Shown here one piece after another: positions 43,611 to 52,815 of a stretch of DNA of 64,000 bases. The stretch is from Leptolyngbya subtilissima AS-A7 (GTDB lineage: Bacteria; Cyanobacteriota; Cyanobacteriia; Phormidesmidales; Phormidesmidaceae). The stretch covers positions 248,001 through 312,000 of the forward strand of contig NZ_JAMPKY010000002.1 of assembly GCF_039962255.1 (NCBI RefSeq), given 5' to 3'. Numbering within the stretch: the stretch's first letter is position 1; every line of letters begins with the position of its first letter. Both the position numbers and the translations under genes were made by a program. The notes below the pieces were generated by a model. It saw only the letters and a program-made list of their open reading frames with translations, searched no databases and was not told the origin of the DNA.

Positions 43611-43639
43611 AAAAAGGTAGGCATAAGCCTACCTTTTTT
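43611..43639 (+). terminator. Rho-independent terminator
   Basis: A 12-bp stem (AAAAAGGTAGGC with complement, 43611-43622 and 43627-43638), loop of four bases, flanked by A's and T's. It follows the gene ending at 43574. Confidence 0.88.
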
Positions 43640-43732
43640 ATGACTTTGATCTGTACCTCAAGTTCGAGGTAGGTAGAATGGCTTATCCATTAGGCTAGCT
43701 GTAATCATATAATCCTGTTTAAAACCTTTGCT

Positions 43733-44122
43733 GTGTGTACCCCCTCTGATTTTCGTATTCTTGTCGTCGACGACATAGAAGATAATTTGTTTTTGTTGAG
43801 AACTGTTTTAGAAACAGAAGGCTATGAAGTTGAGACCGCCGGCAATGGTGGATCGGCTCTAGCCAAGGTTGAGAATGCTCCTCCCGACCTAATTTTGATG
43901 GATGTGATGATGCCAGATATGAATGGCTATGAAGTCACTAAAAAGATCCGGCAAAATCCCGCCCTCCCTCAAATGCCAATTTTGATTGTTACAGCCTATG
44001 ACACTCTCCAAACGAGTCAAGGGCTGGCGTTGGAACCCAACAATTTTATTCGCAAGCCGATCGAGTTTGACCAGCTGCTCACTAAGGTTGCAGCCCTGCT
44101 CGAAGCCAACCATCACCACTAA
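43733..44122 (+). CDS. Stand-alone response regulator receiver
   Basis: 129 residues from GTG 43733. Receiver domain only: ILVVDDIEDN (acid pair D13, D14), LILMDVMMPDMNGYE with the phosphoacceptor Asp near residue 57, the Thr in LIVTAYD and the lysine in FIRKPIE. No output domain. It is convergent with the 1368-residue hybrid kinase, so it could relay its signal (CheY- or phosphotransfer-like), which is inference. A GTAGGGGC palindrome lies 30 bases past the stop. Confidence 0.9.
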   Translation: MCTPSDFRILVVDDIEDNLFLLRTVLETEGYEVETAGNGGSALAKVENAPPDLILMDVMMPDMNGYEVTKKIRQNPALPQMPILIVTAYDTLQTSQGLALEPNNFIRKPIEFDQLLTKVAALLEANHHH

Positions 44123-44152
44123 TACCCAAACCCGAATAAATACCCCTGATTC

Positions 44153-44180
44153 GTAGGGGCGTAGCATGCTACGCCCCTAC
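44153..44180. repeat. GTAGGGGC palindromic repeat (28 bases)
   Basis: Perfect palindrome GTAGGGGCGTAGCA plus complement. Same family as 41069-41097. Downstream of the receiver gene and may serve as its RNA end. Confidence 0.85.
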
Positions 44181-44578
44181 AGGGTTCCTGATTGTGAATC
44201 GGGGTTTGCCAAATCGGATTTCGTATAAAAGGCTATCCATGAAATAGCTGGCTGTACTGCGTTTCTAGACTCAGCATAGTGACGAAGCGTTTAGCTAAAA
44301 CGTGAAGGGGTGTTTGACATTGGCTCAAGCCTATTAGTAAGCCACCGCCTCCGTTGTTATGAACTGGAAAGGCTCAAAGCGTAAGTTTTAAAGTCTTAGA
44401 AACACACCACACTTTGAACTTTTCAACCTTTCACTTTTGTCTTTTTGTTAATAGAAACTGGATGCTAAAGTTTCGAATTAATCTACAGTTCTGGCGACAA
44501 GTACAAGGCTGAACTGCAACACAGAAGTCTGTTTGGTGACTATGAATCAGCTTTACCTTCAAAGAGGGTTAGCTATAT
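44181..44578 (-). other. Gene-free stretch between convergent genes
   Basis: Nearly 400 bases between the receiver gene and the kinase gene ends. A+T-rich around 44390-44460. No coding frame or terminator hairpin clearer than the adjacent palindrome was found. Confidence 0.4.
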
Positions 44579-47500
44579 CTATTCAGCAGCTAGAGTAGCG
44601 ATCGCCTCAATCAGTTCTGCTGACTCGAAGGGTTTGCTGATATGGCGTTGGAACCCCGCTGCGAGAGCCTGCCGCTGGTCTAGGTCGCTGGCGTAGGCGG
44701 TTAGCGCTATAGCTTTGCAGCGCTGGCCTTGACGGTTTAGCTCAGCCTGAATCTGTTGCATCAGCATGTAGCCATCCATCTGAGGCATGGCAATGTCGCT
44801 GACTAAAATGTCTATGTTCAAACTAGGCAGCCGTTTCAACGCCCCTTCAGCAGAGGCCACAGCGGTAACGGCGGCCCCGGCCTGCTTTAGTACAAACTCC
44901 AGCAGCTCTCGGGCATCGGCTTCGTCTTCAACCACCAAAATGCGGATCCCGGCCAGTATATTTGTCTGACCCAAACTTGGTGGGTGAGATGCAGGGTCTG
45001 TGCCATCCAACCCATTGCTTAGGCGGCGCTGAAGGGGCAAACGTACAGTAAACGTAGCGCCCTCGTTATCGCCGGGGCTAGCCACGGTGATCGTGCCCCC
45101 GTGCAGCTCAACCAGCTGCCGGGCGATCGCCAACCCCAGCCCCAGCCCGCCAAACTGGCGCGTGGTCTTGCCATCGGCCTGGCGAAAGCGCTCAAAAATG
45201 TAGGGCAACACCTCTGGGGCGATGCCCTTGCCGGTATCAGTCACCGTCAGCTCGGCTTGAGCTAGATGACTAACAGCAGACAACCCAGCCCGCTGGTTAG
45301 TTGGGATAACGGCTCTCAGCTGAATCTCAATGCGGCCACCCTCAGGGGTAAACTTCACCGCGTTGGCTAACAAGTTCCAAACCACCTGCTGTAGCCGCCC
45401 GGCATCGCCCATCACAGGAGCAACGGCAGGGTCAAACTGGGTGCGCATGTCAATGGCCTTAGCCTCTGCCGCCAGCCGCACGGTTTCCATCGCCGCTTCA
45501 ACGATGGTCTGAAGCTGCACCGGCGCCACCTCCAAGCTGAGCTTGCCCTGCAAAATCCGAGACGTATCGAGCAGATCGGCAATTAGCTGTGTTTGCAGCT
45601 TGGCGTTGCGCTCAATGGTCTGTAGCCCTCGCATCAGCGTGGTGGCATCGGGCGATCGCTTTTGCAGCAGCTGCGACCAGCCCAAAATGGGGTTAAGGGG
45701 CGACCTCAGCTCGTGGGAAAGTACCGCCAAAAATTCGTCTTTAATGCGGTTAGCTGCCTCAGCCTCACTGCGCGCAGTTTGCTCCGCCTGGTAGAGACGG
45801 GCGTTATCCACCGCGATCGCCACTTGATGGGCAATGTTCTCGGCCAGGGCTAAGTCATTAGCGGTGTAGCGGCGGCCAGTCTCAGCCATCACAAAGGAAA
45901 TTGCTCCCAGGATTTGCCCCCGAGCAATCAGCGGGGTAACGATACAAGACTTCAAACCTAGCCCTTGCAGCAAACGCAGGTGCTCAGCATCGTGGGCGGC
46001 CGCCTCTAGCATCGCTGGCGGAATCTCAGCCACCAGTTGGGTTTGGCCCGTGCACAAAGTTTTGGGCACTCCTTCTAGAGCATCCAGCGACGGTGGGTAT
46101 TGTCGATGCAGCTGCCAGCCCAGCTCAACCTTAGTTTGATCGCAGTGCGCCATCGCTATCCGCTCAATGCTCTGACCTGAGCCCTGGGCAGGGTGCAGCA
46201 GATCGATCGCACACCAGTCGGCAAAAAACGGCACCACCCGATCGGCAACCCGTTCTAGGGTGTCTGTATGGTTGAGCAGCGAGGCCAGCGTAGTACTAAT
46301 ATCCACCAGGAGCGCTGAGCGAAACTGACCCACTTCGGCATCGAGACGAGCTGCCTGCTCTCGAATCAGCTGGGCCCGCTCAGCCTCGGCCAATTTGCGG
46401 GCAGTAATGTTCGAAAATGAGGCCACTACGGCAAAGGGCGTCGGGTCATTGGGATGAAACAGCGGCCGGGTGTTAATCGAAATCCAGGTAAGGGTGCCAT
46501 CGGGTCTGTGTACCCCCATAACCACGTTAGACTGCGGTTCACCGGTGCGCAGCGTGACCATTGCCGGGTGCTGATCGCCAGCAAAGGGAGAGCCATCCTC
46601 GTAGGTACATGACCAGCGGGAATCGAGGGAGCTGCGCCCCATCATTTGCTCAGCCGTCAGCCCCAAGATCTCTTCGGCGCTAGCGTTGCAGGTGAAAATG
46701 CTGCCATCGGCATGCTGTAGCACAATGCCCTCGGCCACCGTCTCAATTACCGAGCGATAGCGTTCTTCAGAGGCCTGAAGGGTAGCCTCCGCCTGCTTCT
46801 GGGCAGTAATATCGCTAATTGAGGCAACAACATTGGCAATGTGTCCCTCGGTATCAAAGAGCGGCGATGCATTGATGCACAGAATGCTCTGCGTGCCATC
46901 GTCGTGGGTGATGGCATGTTCCACACCATGTACCGCCGCTCCGGTGCGCATCACTTGGGCAAAGGGTAGGTCTTCTTCCTTAAAGGGTTGCCCGTCGATC
47001 GCAGTAATGACCCAGGCCGGGTCGTTGTAGGCTCGACTGGCCAGATTGCTGCGAGTCAGTCTCAAAATTTTCTCAGCGGCTGAGTTGGCGCTGACCAACT
47101 GCCCCTGGGCATCCAGAATAACCACGCCATTGGGAATGGTCTCAAAAATGCTAAACAGCCGGGCCTCGCTGTCGCGCAGCGCATTTTCCATTTGTTTGCG
47201 TTCGGTGATGTCGTGCATCACTACCACGGCCCCCTTGCTGCTGCTGTCTGGGGAGGCGATCGCCTGTCCGCTCGCCAGTACCGTGCGAGCCTTATCTCCC
47301 TTAGGGGCAATGACCATCTCAGCATCGACCACTCGTTCGCCCTGCAGCGCACGAAACAGCGGAATCGCCTCCTTGCCCAAGGGGGTTTTGCCATCGGGAT
47401 GGTAGAGGTCGTAGTAGTCTGCCCACTGGTCGGGGGGCAGGGGACTTTCTGGCAAGCCGTGAAAGTCTCTCGCCGCCTGGTTGAACAAGCTCAAAATGCC

Positions 47501-48685
47501 CGCTTCATCGCAGGCTACAATGCCCGCCTGCACGTTTTCCAGCAGCACCCGCAGCAGTTCCTGCTCTTTTTCGAGGGCGATTTCAGCTTGCCTGCGTTCT
47601 TCAATCTCTAGCTGTAGTTGTTGATTGGTTTGGGAGAGTTCAGCGGTGCGTTGAACCACTAGGTGCTCCAGGTCTTGCTGCACCTGGAGTCGAGCGGCAT
47701 CGGTGCGCTGGCGATCGAGTTCGGTGGCAATGCGCAGGGCAAAAATGGGCAGCAGCGCCTTGATCAGCTGCACGTTGCTCCAGGGTTTGCTATCCATCAC
47801 CCCCAGAAGGCCCAGGGGAATGCCCTCGGAGTCAGAAAAGGGAATCGCCGCGTAGCTATCAATGCCCAGGGGGTGCAGCAGCGTCGCCTCCGGAAACTGA
47901 ACCCTGACGCCGCCAGAGTAACAGCACAGTTCGCGCTTAAGCAGCACCTGATGACAGGGAGTGTGGTGCAGTAAATACTCAAAGTTTTCGACAAGTTGCC
48001 CCTGGGCACAGGCGGACAGGGTCTGAATGGCCTCTTGCCCGTCGCCCTTGACCAGGCCGATGTAGGCATAGTCAACCCCCAGGGTCTGGGTGAGATGCAG
48101 CACCAGAGCCGCGAAAAAGGCATCCCCCGTTTGGGTGGCTACCCCCTGAGTGATCGTCAGCAGGGCTTGGTCGATCGCATCCACCCGGTGGGCCGCCAAA
48201 CGCAGGTCGAGTTCGTCGACCACCATGGCGGCTAGATCTGCCAACATCGCCCGCTGGTCGGGGCCAAAATCGTCTCGCGGCTGAGTATCAAGCACGCAAA
48301 GCGTGCCCAAAATAAAACCGTCTTGGTTGCACAGGGGTGCCCCAGCGTAAAAGCGCAGCCCTGGCTCAGCCTGCACTAGGGGGTTATTGGCGAAGCGGCT
48401 GTCGTGGCGCGCCTCAGGCACGACCAACACCTCTTCAGACAGCAACGCATGGCTACAAAACGTACTGTGCCGCTGAATTTCTTGCCCCTCAAACCCATAA
48501 CAAGACTTAAACCAAGCCCGAGATTCATCCACTAAGGAAACCAGGGCCATGGGCACATTAAACAATCGTGCTGCCAAAGCGGTGATGCGATCAAACCCAG
48601 CTTCGGGAGAAGTATCTAAAATCTCGTAGCGCCGCAGGGCTTCTAACCGTCCCGCTTCGTCGTTGGGTAGGGGAGCTAAGGACAT
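44579..48685 (-). CDS. Hybrid sensor histidine kinase (GAF-GAF-PAS-PAS-PAS-GAF-HisKA-HATPase-REC)
   Basis: 1368 residues. Order: GAF about 20-165, GAF about 185-325, coiled coil 335-375, three PAS domains (about 375-500, 505-630, 635-760), GAF about 790-970, HisKA with EFLAVLSHELRSPLNP (phosphoacceptor H991), HATPase with NLLANAVKFT, DTGKGI and GGLGLGLAI, and a receiver about 1245-1365 with phosphoacceptor D1297 (SDIAMPQMDG). It has no membrane helix, so it senses cytoplasmic or bound ligands. None of the GAF domains shows an obvious C-x-x-x bilin anchor like a phytochrome, so light sensing is not supported. The convergent receiver protein at 43733 may be its partner. Confidence 0.92.
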   Translation of the reverse strand: MSLAPLPNDEAGRLEALRRYEILDTSPEAGFDRITALAARLFNVPMALVSLVDESRAWFKSCYGFEGQEIQRHSTFCSHALLSEEVLVVPEARHDSRFANNPLVQAEPGLRFYAGAPLCNQDGFILGTLCVLDTQPRDDFGPDQRAMLADLAAMVVDELDLRLAAHRVDAIDQALLTITQGVATQTGDAFFAALVLHLTQTLGVDYAYIGLVKGDGQEAIQTLSACAQGQLVENFEYLLHHTPCHQVLLKRELCCYSGGVRVQFPEATLLHPLGIDSYAAIPFSDSEGIPLGLLGVMDSKPWSNVQLIKALLPIFALRIATELDRQRTDAARLQVQQDLEHLVVQRTAELSQTNQQLQLEIEERRQAEIALEKEQELLRVLLENVQAGIVACDEAGILSLFNQAARDFHGLPESPLPPDQWADYYDLYHPDGKTPLGKEAIPLFRALQGERVVDAEMVIAPKGDKARTVLASGQAIASPDSSSKGAVVVMHDITERKQMENALRDSEARLFSIFETIPNGVVILDAQGQLVSANSAAEKILRLTRSNLASRAYNDPAWVITAIDGQPFKEEDLPFAQVMRTGAAVHGVEHAITHDDGTQSILCINASPLFDTEGHIANVVASISDITAQKQAEATLQASEERYRSVIETVAEGIVLQHADGSIFTCNASAEEILGLTAEQMMGRSSLDSRWSCTYEDGSPFAGDQHPAMVTLRTGEPQSNVVMGVHRPDGTLTWISINTRPLFHPNDPTPFAVVASFSNITARKLAEAERAQLIREQAARLDAEVGQFRSALLVDISTTLASLLNHTDTLERVADRVVPFFADWCAIDLLHPAQGSGQSIERIAMAHCDQTKVELGWQLHRQYPPSLDALEGVPKTLCTGQTQLVAEIPPAMLEAAAHDAEHLRLLQGLGLKSCIVTPLIARGQILGAISFVMAETGRRYTANDLALAENIAHQVAIAVDNARLYQAEQTARSEAEAANRIKDEFLAVLSHELRSPLNPILGWSQLLQKRSPDATTLMRGLQTIERNAKLQTQLIADLLDTSRILQGKLSLEVAPVQLQTIVEAAMETVRLAAEAKAIDMRTQFDPAVAPVMGDAGRLQQVVWNLLANAVKFTPEGGRIEIQLRAVIPTNQRAGLSAVSHLAQAELTVTDTGKGIAPEVLPYIFERFRQADGKTTRQFGGLGLGLAIARQLVELHGGTITVASPGDNEGATFTVRLPLQRRLSNGLDGTDPASHPPSLGQTNILAGIRILVVEDEADARELLEFVLKQAGAAVTAVASAEGALKRLPSLNIDILVSDIAMPQMDGYMLMQQIQAELNRQGQRCKAIALTAYASDLDQRQALAAGFQRHISKPFESAELIEAIATLAAE

Positions 48686-49256
48686 TGGCGATTCAGGGCA
48701 TGTACCAAAAAGGATGAGCTATGCCGTTGATGGGCTGTCTTTGCGTGGTTAGAAGTATGCCTCTGGTCTAACTTCCGAAGTGTAGAAGAATTCAGGCTCG
48801 AAGACCTCCCCCTTGGGGCAGACGTTGATCCCGGCATAATACACGTTCGACAAACTCCACTTTTGCCCACAAACAGACTAGCTATTAGTATGCCCGTCCT
48901 CGAGATTTTCGATAGCTGATCCCAAACTTGAAACCAGCTTAAGTTCAGGCCTTTAAACTGCGCTCTGCCTGCACCATCTTTGCTTGACAAACCCAAGCGG
49001 CAGGCCAAAAATTGGTCCTTCACTTCTCTAACAAAAGCTGGTTGATTTGAGCGATCGCTTCAACTTTTCGAGGCTGACTCTGCCAGCACAATGCTCAAAG
49101 CAGCAGCAGGCAACACCGCAGAATTTGGTGTGAATCCAGCCTTTAAAGCATCTCAAAGGAAGCGTTTTTTGTCTTAGCCACTATTGCTAAATCGTCAACA
49201 GAAAGGCGGCATCACCAGGATGTCGGCTCAAGCGGAGGGGCGATCGCGCCAGCCAC
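48686..49256 (-). other. Gene-free stretch upstream of the kinase
   Basis: 571 bases holding the kinase promoter and the cysH terminus. Open frames are short or overlap the kinase start and have no recognisable family. A HIP1 site occurs near 49051. I see no repeat or RNA. Confidence 0.45.
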
Positions 49257-50033
49257 CTACAACGAACTAGAGTCTAAGCTGGCTGCCTCCTCAGGTGACT
49301 GAGGCAGGTGCAGACCACATTCTTGCTTGAGCCCCTTAAAACGGGTGTCGCGTTCGTTGTCGTCAGCCGCCGTGATCGGGCGGCTAGAGTGCCAATCGCC
49401 CACGGTCACATAGCCCTGATCAAACAGCGGGTGGTAGGGCAAGTCATGGGCCACCAGGTAGTCATACACATCCTTAGAGGTCCACTTGAGAATGGGCAGC
49501 AGCTTGTAACGCCCCCCTTGCTGGCCCACCCGCCCCAGCGACTTGCGGTGGTCGGTCTGGTTCGATCGCAGCCCGGTGAGCCAAGCCGTGGCATTGAGGT
49601 CGCCCAAGGCTCGCTGCATGGGCTCTACCTTACGGATTTTGTCGTAGCGGTTTAGCGCCTCTACATCGTGCTGCTCCCACAGGCGGCCATGCAGTGCTTC
49701 CATGCGGGCCGGACTGAGGGGCGACTGGTAGACCTTAAGATTGAGGTTAAGGCGGGTCGTGAGGTCTTCAGCAAAACGGTACGTTTCAACCGGCAGATAG
49801 CCAGTGTCAACCCAAATAATTGGAATCTGAGGCACCACCTGGGTCACCAGATGCAGCATCACCGCCGACTGAATGCCAAAGCTAGTACTGAGAACTAGAC
49901 CGTCACCAAAGGTACTGTGGCCCCACTGCACCAAACTGGTGGCGTCAGCCTCTCCCCACTCTCGATTGATAGCATCGAGGTCAAGAACGGGGGCAGCCTG
50001 CCTCTTGCTAGGCAAGAGTGCGACATCTGACAT
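49257..50033 (-). CDS. cysH: Phosphoadenosine phosphosulfate reductase (CysH)
   Basis: 258 residues from ATG 50033 ([14 protein letters not shown]). [18 protein letters not shown] is the PP-loop-like nucleotide site and ECGLH near the end carries the catalytic cysteine. The CC...CxxC cluster motif of APS reductases is missing: the region reads [15 protein letters not shown] without the paired cysteines, so this is the cluster-free, PAPS-using, thioredoxin-dependent type. It reduces PAPS to sulfite in assimilation. Other sulfate genes are not adjacent. The upstream region (50034-50401) is divergent with the puuE-like gene. Confidence 0.95.
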   Translation of the reverse strand: MSDVALLPSKRQAAPVLDLDAINREWGEADATSLVQWGHSTFGDGLVLSTSFGIQSAVMLHLVTQVVPQIPIIWVDTGYLPVETYRFAEDLTTRLNLNLKVYQSPLSPARMEALHGRLWEQHDVEALNRYDKIRKVEPMQRALGDLNATAWLTGLRSNQTDHRKSLGRVGQQGGRYKLLPILKWTSKDVYDYLVAHDLPYHPLFDQGYVTVGDWHSSRPITAADDNERDTRFKGLKQECGLHLPQSPEEAASLDSSSL

Positions 50034-50401
50034 GGGTTTACTCCTTCCGTTCAACAAAGTCGTAGCTCCAGTGCCACAATTCTGTGGTGGTTGTGCTGTC
50101 AGCTAGGCCGCCAGCAGAGTCAATTGATGTTTCAGAACACAAAGTTCATGCTACACCGTAGCTCAGCCCCCTGTATTCTTATCCGCCTTTAGCCGTATTT
50201 CGACATTAGCCGATCTGTAGATCATAAACGAGCGTAGCAGGGACAATTCGTGACCTGAGGGCGTTTTCTTTCGGGAAACCGAATTTGAGGGATCCGTTTT
50301 GTGATGGAAAATTGGCAATTTGTGCAGTGATTTAGCTAGACCAAAGCATGATTTAACCCCTAAAATCCAGCCTAAATCTCGCCGCAACCCCCCCCCCTCC
50401 C
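50034..50401 (+). other. Gene-free divergent region between cysH and puuE
   Basis: Promoters of cysH and the puuE-like gene must lie here. The last part before 50402 is a run of C's (CCCCCCCCTCCC) that is unusual next to a start codon. No coding frame, repeat or riboswitch is recognised. Confidence 0.45.
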
Positions 50402-51316
50402 ATGGCCATTACTCCTTTCTACCCCCGCGACTTGATTGGCTACGGCCGCACCCCGCCCCACGCTCAGTGGCCTGGCAATGCCAAAATTGCGGTGCAGTTT
50501 GTGATCAATTACGAAGAAGGGAGCGAGAACTGCATTCTCCACGGCGATGCAGCCTCGGAGGCGTTTTTGTCGGAAAGCGTGGGGGCCGCACCACTAACCG
50601 GGGTGCGCAATATGAATATGGAGTCGATGTATGAGTACGGCAGCCGAGCCGGATTTTGGCGGTTGCATCGACTGTTTACGGGTCGCGGCTTGCCGCTGAC
50701 GGTGTATGCCGTAGCCATGGCCATGGCCCGTAACCCCGAAGCTGTGGCGGCCATGACCGAAGCTGACTGGGAGATCGCCAGCCACGGCTACCGCTGGATT
50801 GACTACCAGTACTTCGGTATTGAAGCCGAGCGCGAGCACATTCACCAGGCGGTAGAGATTCATACCCAGGTGGCGGGCAGTCGGCCCCTGGGTTTTTACC
50901 AGGGTCGCAACAGCCCCAATACTCGCGCTCTGGTGGTCGAAGAGGGCGGCTTTCTCTACGATGCCGACAGCTACGCTGACGATCTGCCCTACTGGAACAC
51001 TGAGTACGGTAGACCGCACCTGGTGATTCCCTACACCCTCGACAACAACGACATGCGCTTTGCCACCTACGCCGGGTTCAACTCAGGGGATCAGTTTTTC
51101 GCCTATCTGCGCGATGCCTTTGACACCCTCTACGCGGAGGGCGATGAATGCCCCAAAATGATGAGCGTTGGCCTGCACTGCCGCCTGGCGGGCAAGCCGG
51201 GGCGCACGGCGGCGCTGGCAAGGTTTTTGGACTATGTGCAGGGGCGCGATCGCGTCTGGATCTGCCGCCGCATCGACATCGCTCGCCACTGGCACGAGCA
51301 CCACAAACCCGCCTAA
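50402..51316 (+). CDS. puuE: PuuE-like polysaccharide deacetylase family allantoinase
   Basis: 304 residues. YPRDLIGYGRTPPHAQWPG is the typical start of the PuuE group. FVINYEEGSENCILHGD, NMNMESMYEYGSRAGFWRLH and ASHGYRWIDY are the segments where the cofactor-independent allantoinase departs from metal-dependent deacetylases. RPHLVIPYTLDNNDMRF and LHCRLAGKPGR follow. PuuE opens allantoin to allantoate in purine breakdown; the typical purine genes are absent nearby, so another cyclic amide or sugar amide substrate cannot be excluded. It is followed, 31 bases later, by the HEPN/MNT pair. Confidence 0.85.
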   Translation: MAITPFYPRDLIGYGRTPPHAQWPGNAKIAVQFVINYEEGSENCILHGDAASEAFLSESVGAAPLTGVRNMNMESMYEYGSRAGFWRLHRLFTGRGLPLTVYAVAMAMARNPEAVAAMTEADWEIASHGYRWIDYQYFGIEAEREHIHQAVEIHTQVAGSRPLGFYQGRNSPNTRALVVEEGGFLYDADSYADDLPYWNTEYGRPHLVIPYTLDNNDMRFATYAGFNSGDQFFAYLRDAFDTLYAEGDECPKMMSVGLHCRLAGKPGRTAALARFLDYVQGRDRVWICRRIDIARHWHEHHKPA

Positions 51317-51347
51317 CCTAGAGGGGTTCACCTTGCCTAGCGCTCCC

Positions 51348-51752
51348 ATGCATCCCCCCGATACCCGCTGGGTTCAGCGATTCGCTAACTTCGAGCGCAC
51401 GTTTTTGCTGCTGCGCGATGCCCTCGATATTGAGTCACCCTCACTGGTGGAGCGCGCGGGGATCATTCAGTTCTTTGAGCTGGCCTTTGAACTGGCGTGG
51501 AAGGTGATGAAAGACTACGAGGAGGCTGAGGGGATTGTGGTTAAAACCCCTAGAGAAGCCATTAAGCAGGGGTTTCAGATCGGTCTGATTGCCCAAGGTC
51601 ACGGCTGGATGAACGCCCTACAAGACCGCAACCTGACCACGCATACCTACAATGAAGCCACGGCGATCGCAGTCGAAACCAGCATTCGCAACGACTACTT
51701 TCCCCTACTGGCCGAACTTTACCAAGTTCTCAAGGTGAAGGCTGATGGCTAA
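51348..51752 (+). CDS. HEPN toxin of a type VII toxin-antitoxin pair (HI0074-like)
   Basis: 134 residues from ATG 51348; a longer frame reaches upstream but without homology. FELAFELAWKVMKDYEEAEG and TPREAIKQGFQIGLI are the HI0074/nucleotidyltransferase substrate-binding protein signature. DRNLTTHTYNE (93-103) has the R-x4-H-x-Y pattern (R94, H99, Y101): the RNase site of HEPN toxins with the tyrosine that the partner modifies. Its stop overlaps the start of the MNT gene by eight bases. Confidence 0.88.
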   Translation: MHPPDTRWVQRFANFERTFLLLRDALDIESPSLVERAGIIQFFELAFELAWKVMKDYEEAEGIVVKTPREAIKQGFQIGLIAQGHGWMNALQDRNLTTHTYNEATAIAVETSIRNDYFPLLAELYQVLKVKADG

Positions 51753-52077
51753 CGCCTACGGTCTTACCGAGAGCGACAGGGCTCAGATCGTCGGAGCCTT
51801 TCGCCAGTTTGAGGAGATTGCAACGGTGGTGCTGTTTGGCTCGCGGGCCAAGGGCAACTATAAGCTAGGGTCAGACGTGGATCTGGCGGTGAAGGGCGAT
51901 CGCATAACCCAGCGCACCATCGCCCAGCTCGCCGACGTGCTCAATGAGGATCTGCCGCTGCCCTATTATTTTGATGTTGTGCAATACAACACCCTGGAGA
52001 GCCAGCCGTTGGTTGACCACATCGATCGCGTTGGCGTAGTCATTTACGACCGGGCTGAGGAATTGACTCCCATCTAG
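51745..52077 (+). CDS. MNT-type nucleotidyltransferase antitoxin
   Basis: 110 residues. VVLFGSRAKGNYKLGSDVDL carries the minimal nucleotidyltransferase motif G-S-x10-D-x-D (G32, S33, D44, D46). In characterised HEPN/MNT pairs (type VII) this enzyme adds AMP to the toxin tyrosine and so silences it. The eight-base overlap with the HEPN gene fits that role. Here it ends 56 bases before the TRAP transporter genes, which are probably separate. Confidence 0.9.
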   Translation: MANAYGLTESDRAQIVGAFRQFEEIATVVLFGSRAKGNYKLGSDVDLAVKGDRITQRTIAQLADVLNEDLPLPYYFDVVQYNTLESQPLVDHIDRVGVVIYDRAEELTPI

Positions 52078-52133
52078 CCCATTCCATTAGGCGGTATTAT
52101 CAACTCCAACGCGAGTCGGCGGGGGAGCTAAGA

Positions 52134-52745
52134 GTGCTAAGTCCTAGACTGATTGGACGGCTGTTGCGGGTGGCTGAAGCCATCGATACCTTGAGCGAGT
52201 GGATTGGTAAGAGCCTGAGCTGGCTGGTGCTGCTCACCGTGGCCGTGGGTTTTTACAACGTCATGGCCCGGTACGTTGGCCGGTTTTTGGGTCTACAGCT
52301 GGCCTCGAACGGACTGCTTGAATGGCAGTGGTACCTATTTTCGATCACGTTCTTGCTCAGCTTTCCCTACATCCTCCAGCAGGGGGCAAATGTGCGGGTC
52401 GATTTTTTGGAGTCAGGCTGGAGCGATCGCCGCAAGGCCATGATTAGCTTCTGGGGCACGGTGCTGTTTCTGATTCCCTTTTGCGTGCTGGGGCTGTGGG
52501 TGACGGTGAACCCGGTGATGCAGTCGTGGGGGCTGCTGCCCGACGGCACTTGGGGCCGCTGGGAGGTTTCCTCCGACGCCAGCGGGCTGCCCAGGGCACC
52601 AATCAAATCGATGGTGCTGGTGGGCTTTGGCCTACTGCTGCTCCAGGCCGTAGCCCAGGCAATTAAATATTGGGCGGTGTGGTGCGGCTATATCGAGGGC
52701 AGGCTGCTGCCAGAGGCCGAGGCTGACCTGCCGCCCCTGGAGTAA
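52134..52745 (+). CDS. TRAP transporter small permease (DctQ-type)
   Basis: 203 residues from GTG 52134, with GGGGGAG as ribosome site. Four membrane helices (about 26-46, 67-87, 100-122, 158-178). WYLFSITFLLSFPYILQQGA and NVRVDFL are the DctQ signature (E/Q-x-x-x-Y/W ... F-L-x-x-x-x-L-x-x-x-x-H/A-V-R-V-D). It pairs with the large permease starting 70 bases downstream. Synechocystis has comparable Q/M/P genes reported to take up glutamate (Gtr system), but substrate here is open. Confidence 0.88.
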   Translation: MLSPRLIGRLLRVAEAIDTLSEWIGKSLSWLVLLTVAVGFYNVMARYVGRFLGLQLASNGLLEWQWYLFSITFLLSFPYILQQGANVRVDFLESGWSDRRKAMISFWGTVLFLIPFCVLGLWVTVNPVMQSWGLLPDGTWGRWEVSSDASGLPRAPIKSMVLVGFGLLLLQAVAQAIKYWAVWCGYIEGRLLPEAEADLPPLE

Positions 52746-52815
52746 GCAGTGATGGGCGAATGATAATTTTCAAGATTTGGATTCAGTTTCTTTAGTCCCC
52801 CTTATAAGGAGCGCC

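Noticed and set aside
45330..47974. Several plus-strand frames of 60-139 codons across the kinase
   Set aside because: They are antisense shadows of the GC-rich kinase gene; no start signals or families.
44579..48685. Phytochrome or cyanobacteriochrome photoreceptor
   Set aside because: The GAF domains show no clear bilin-binding Cys motif or PHY domain, so a light-sensing call is not supported.
48676..49023. 115-codon minus-strand frame upstream of the hybrid kinase
   Set aside because: It overlaps the kinase start, has low-complexity Ser/Arg composition, no ribosome site and no recognisable domain.
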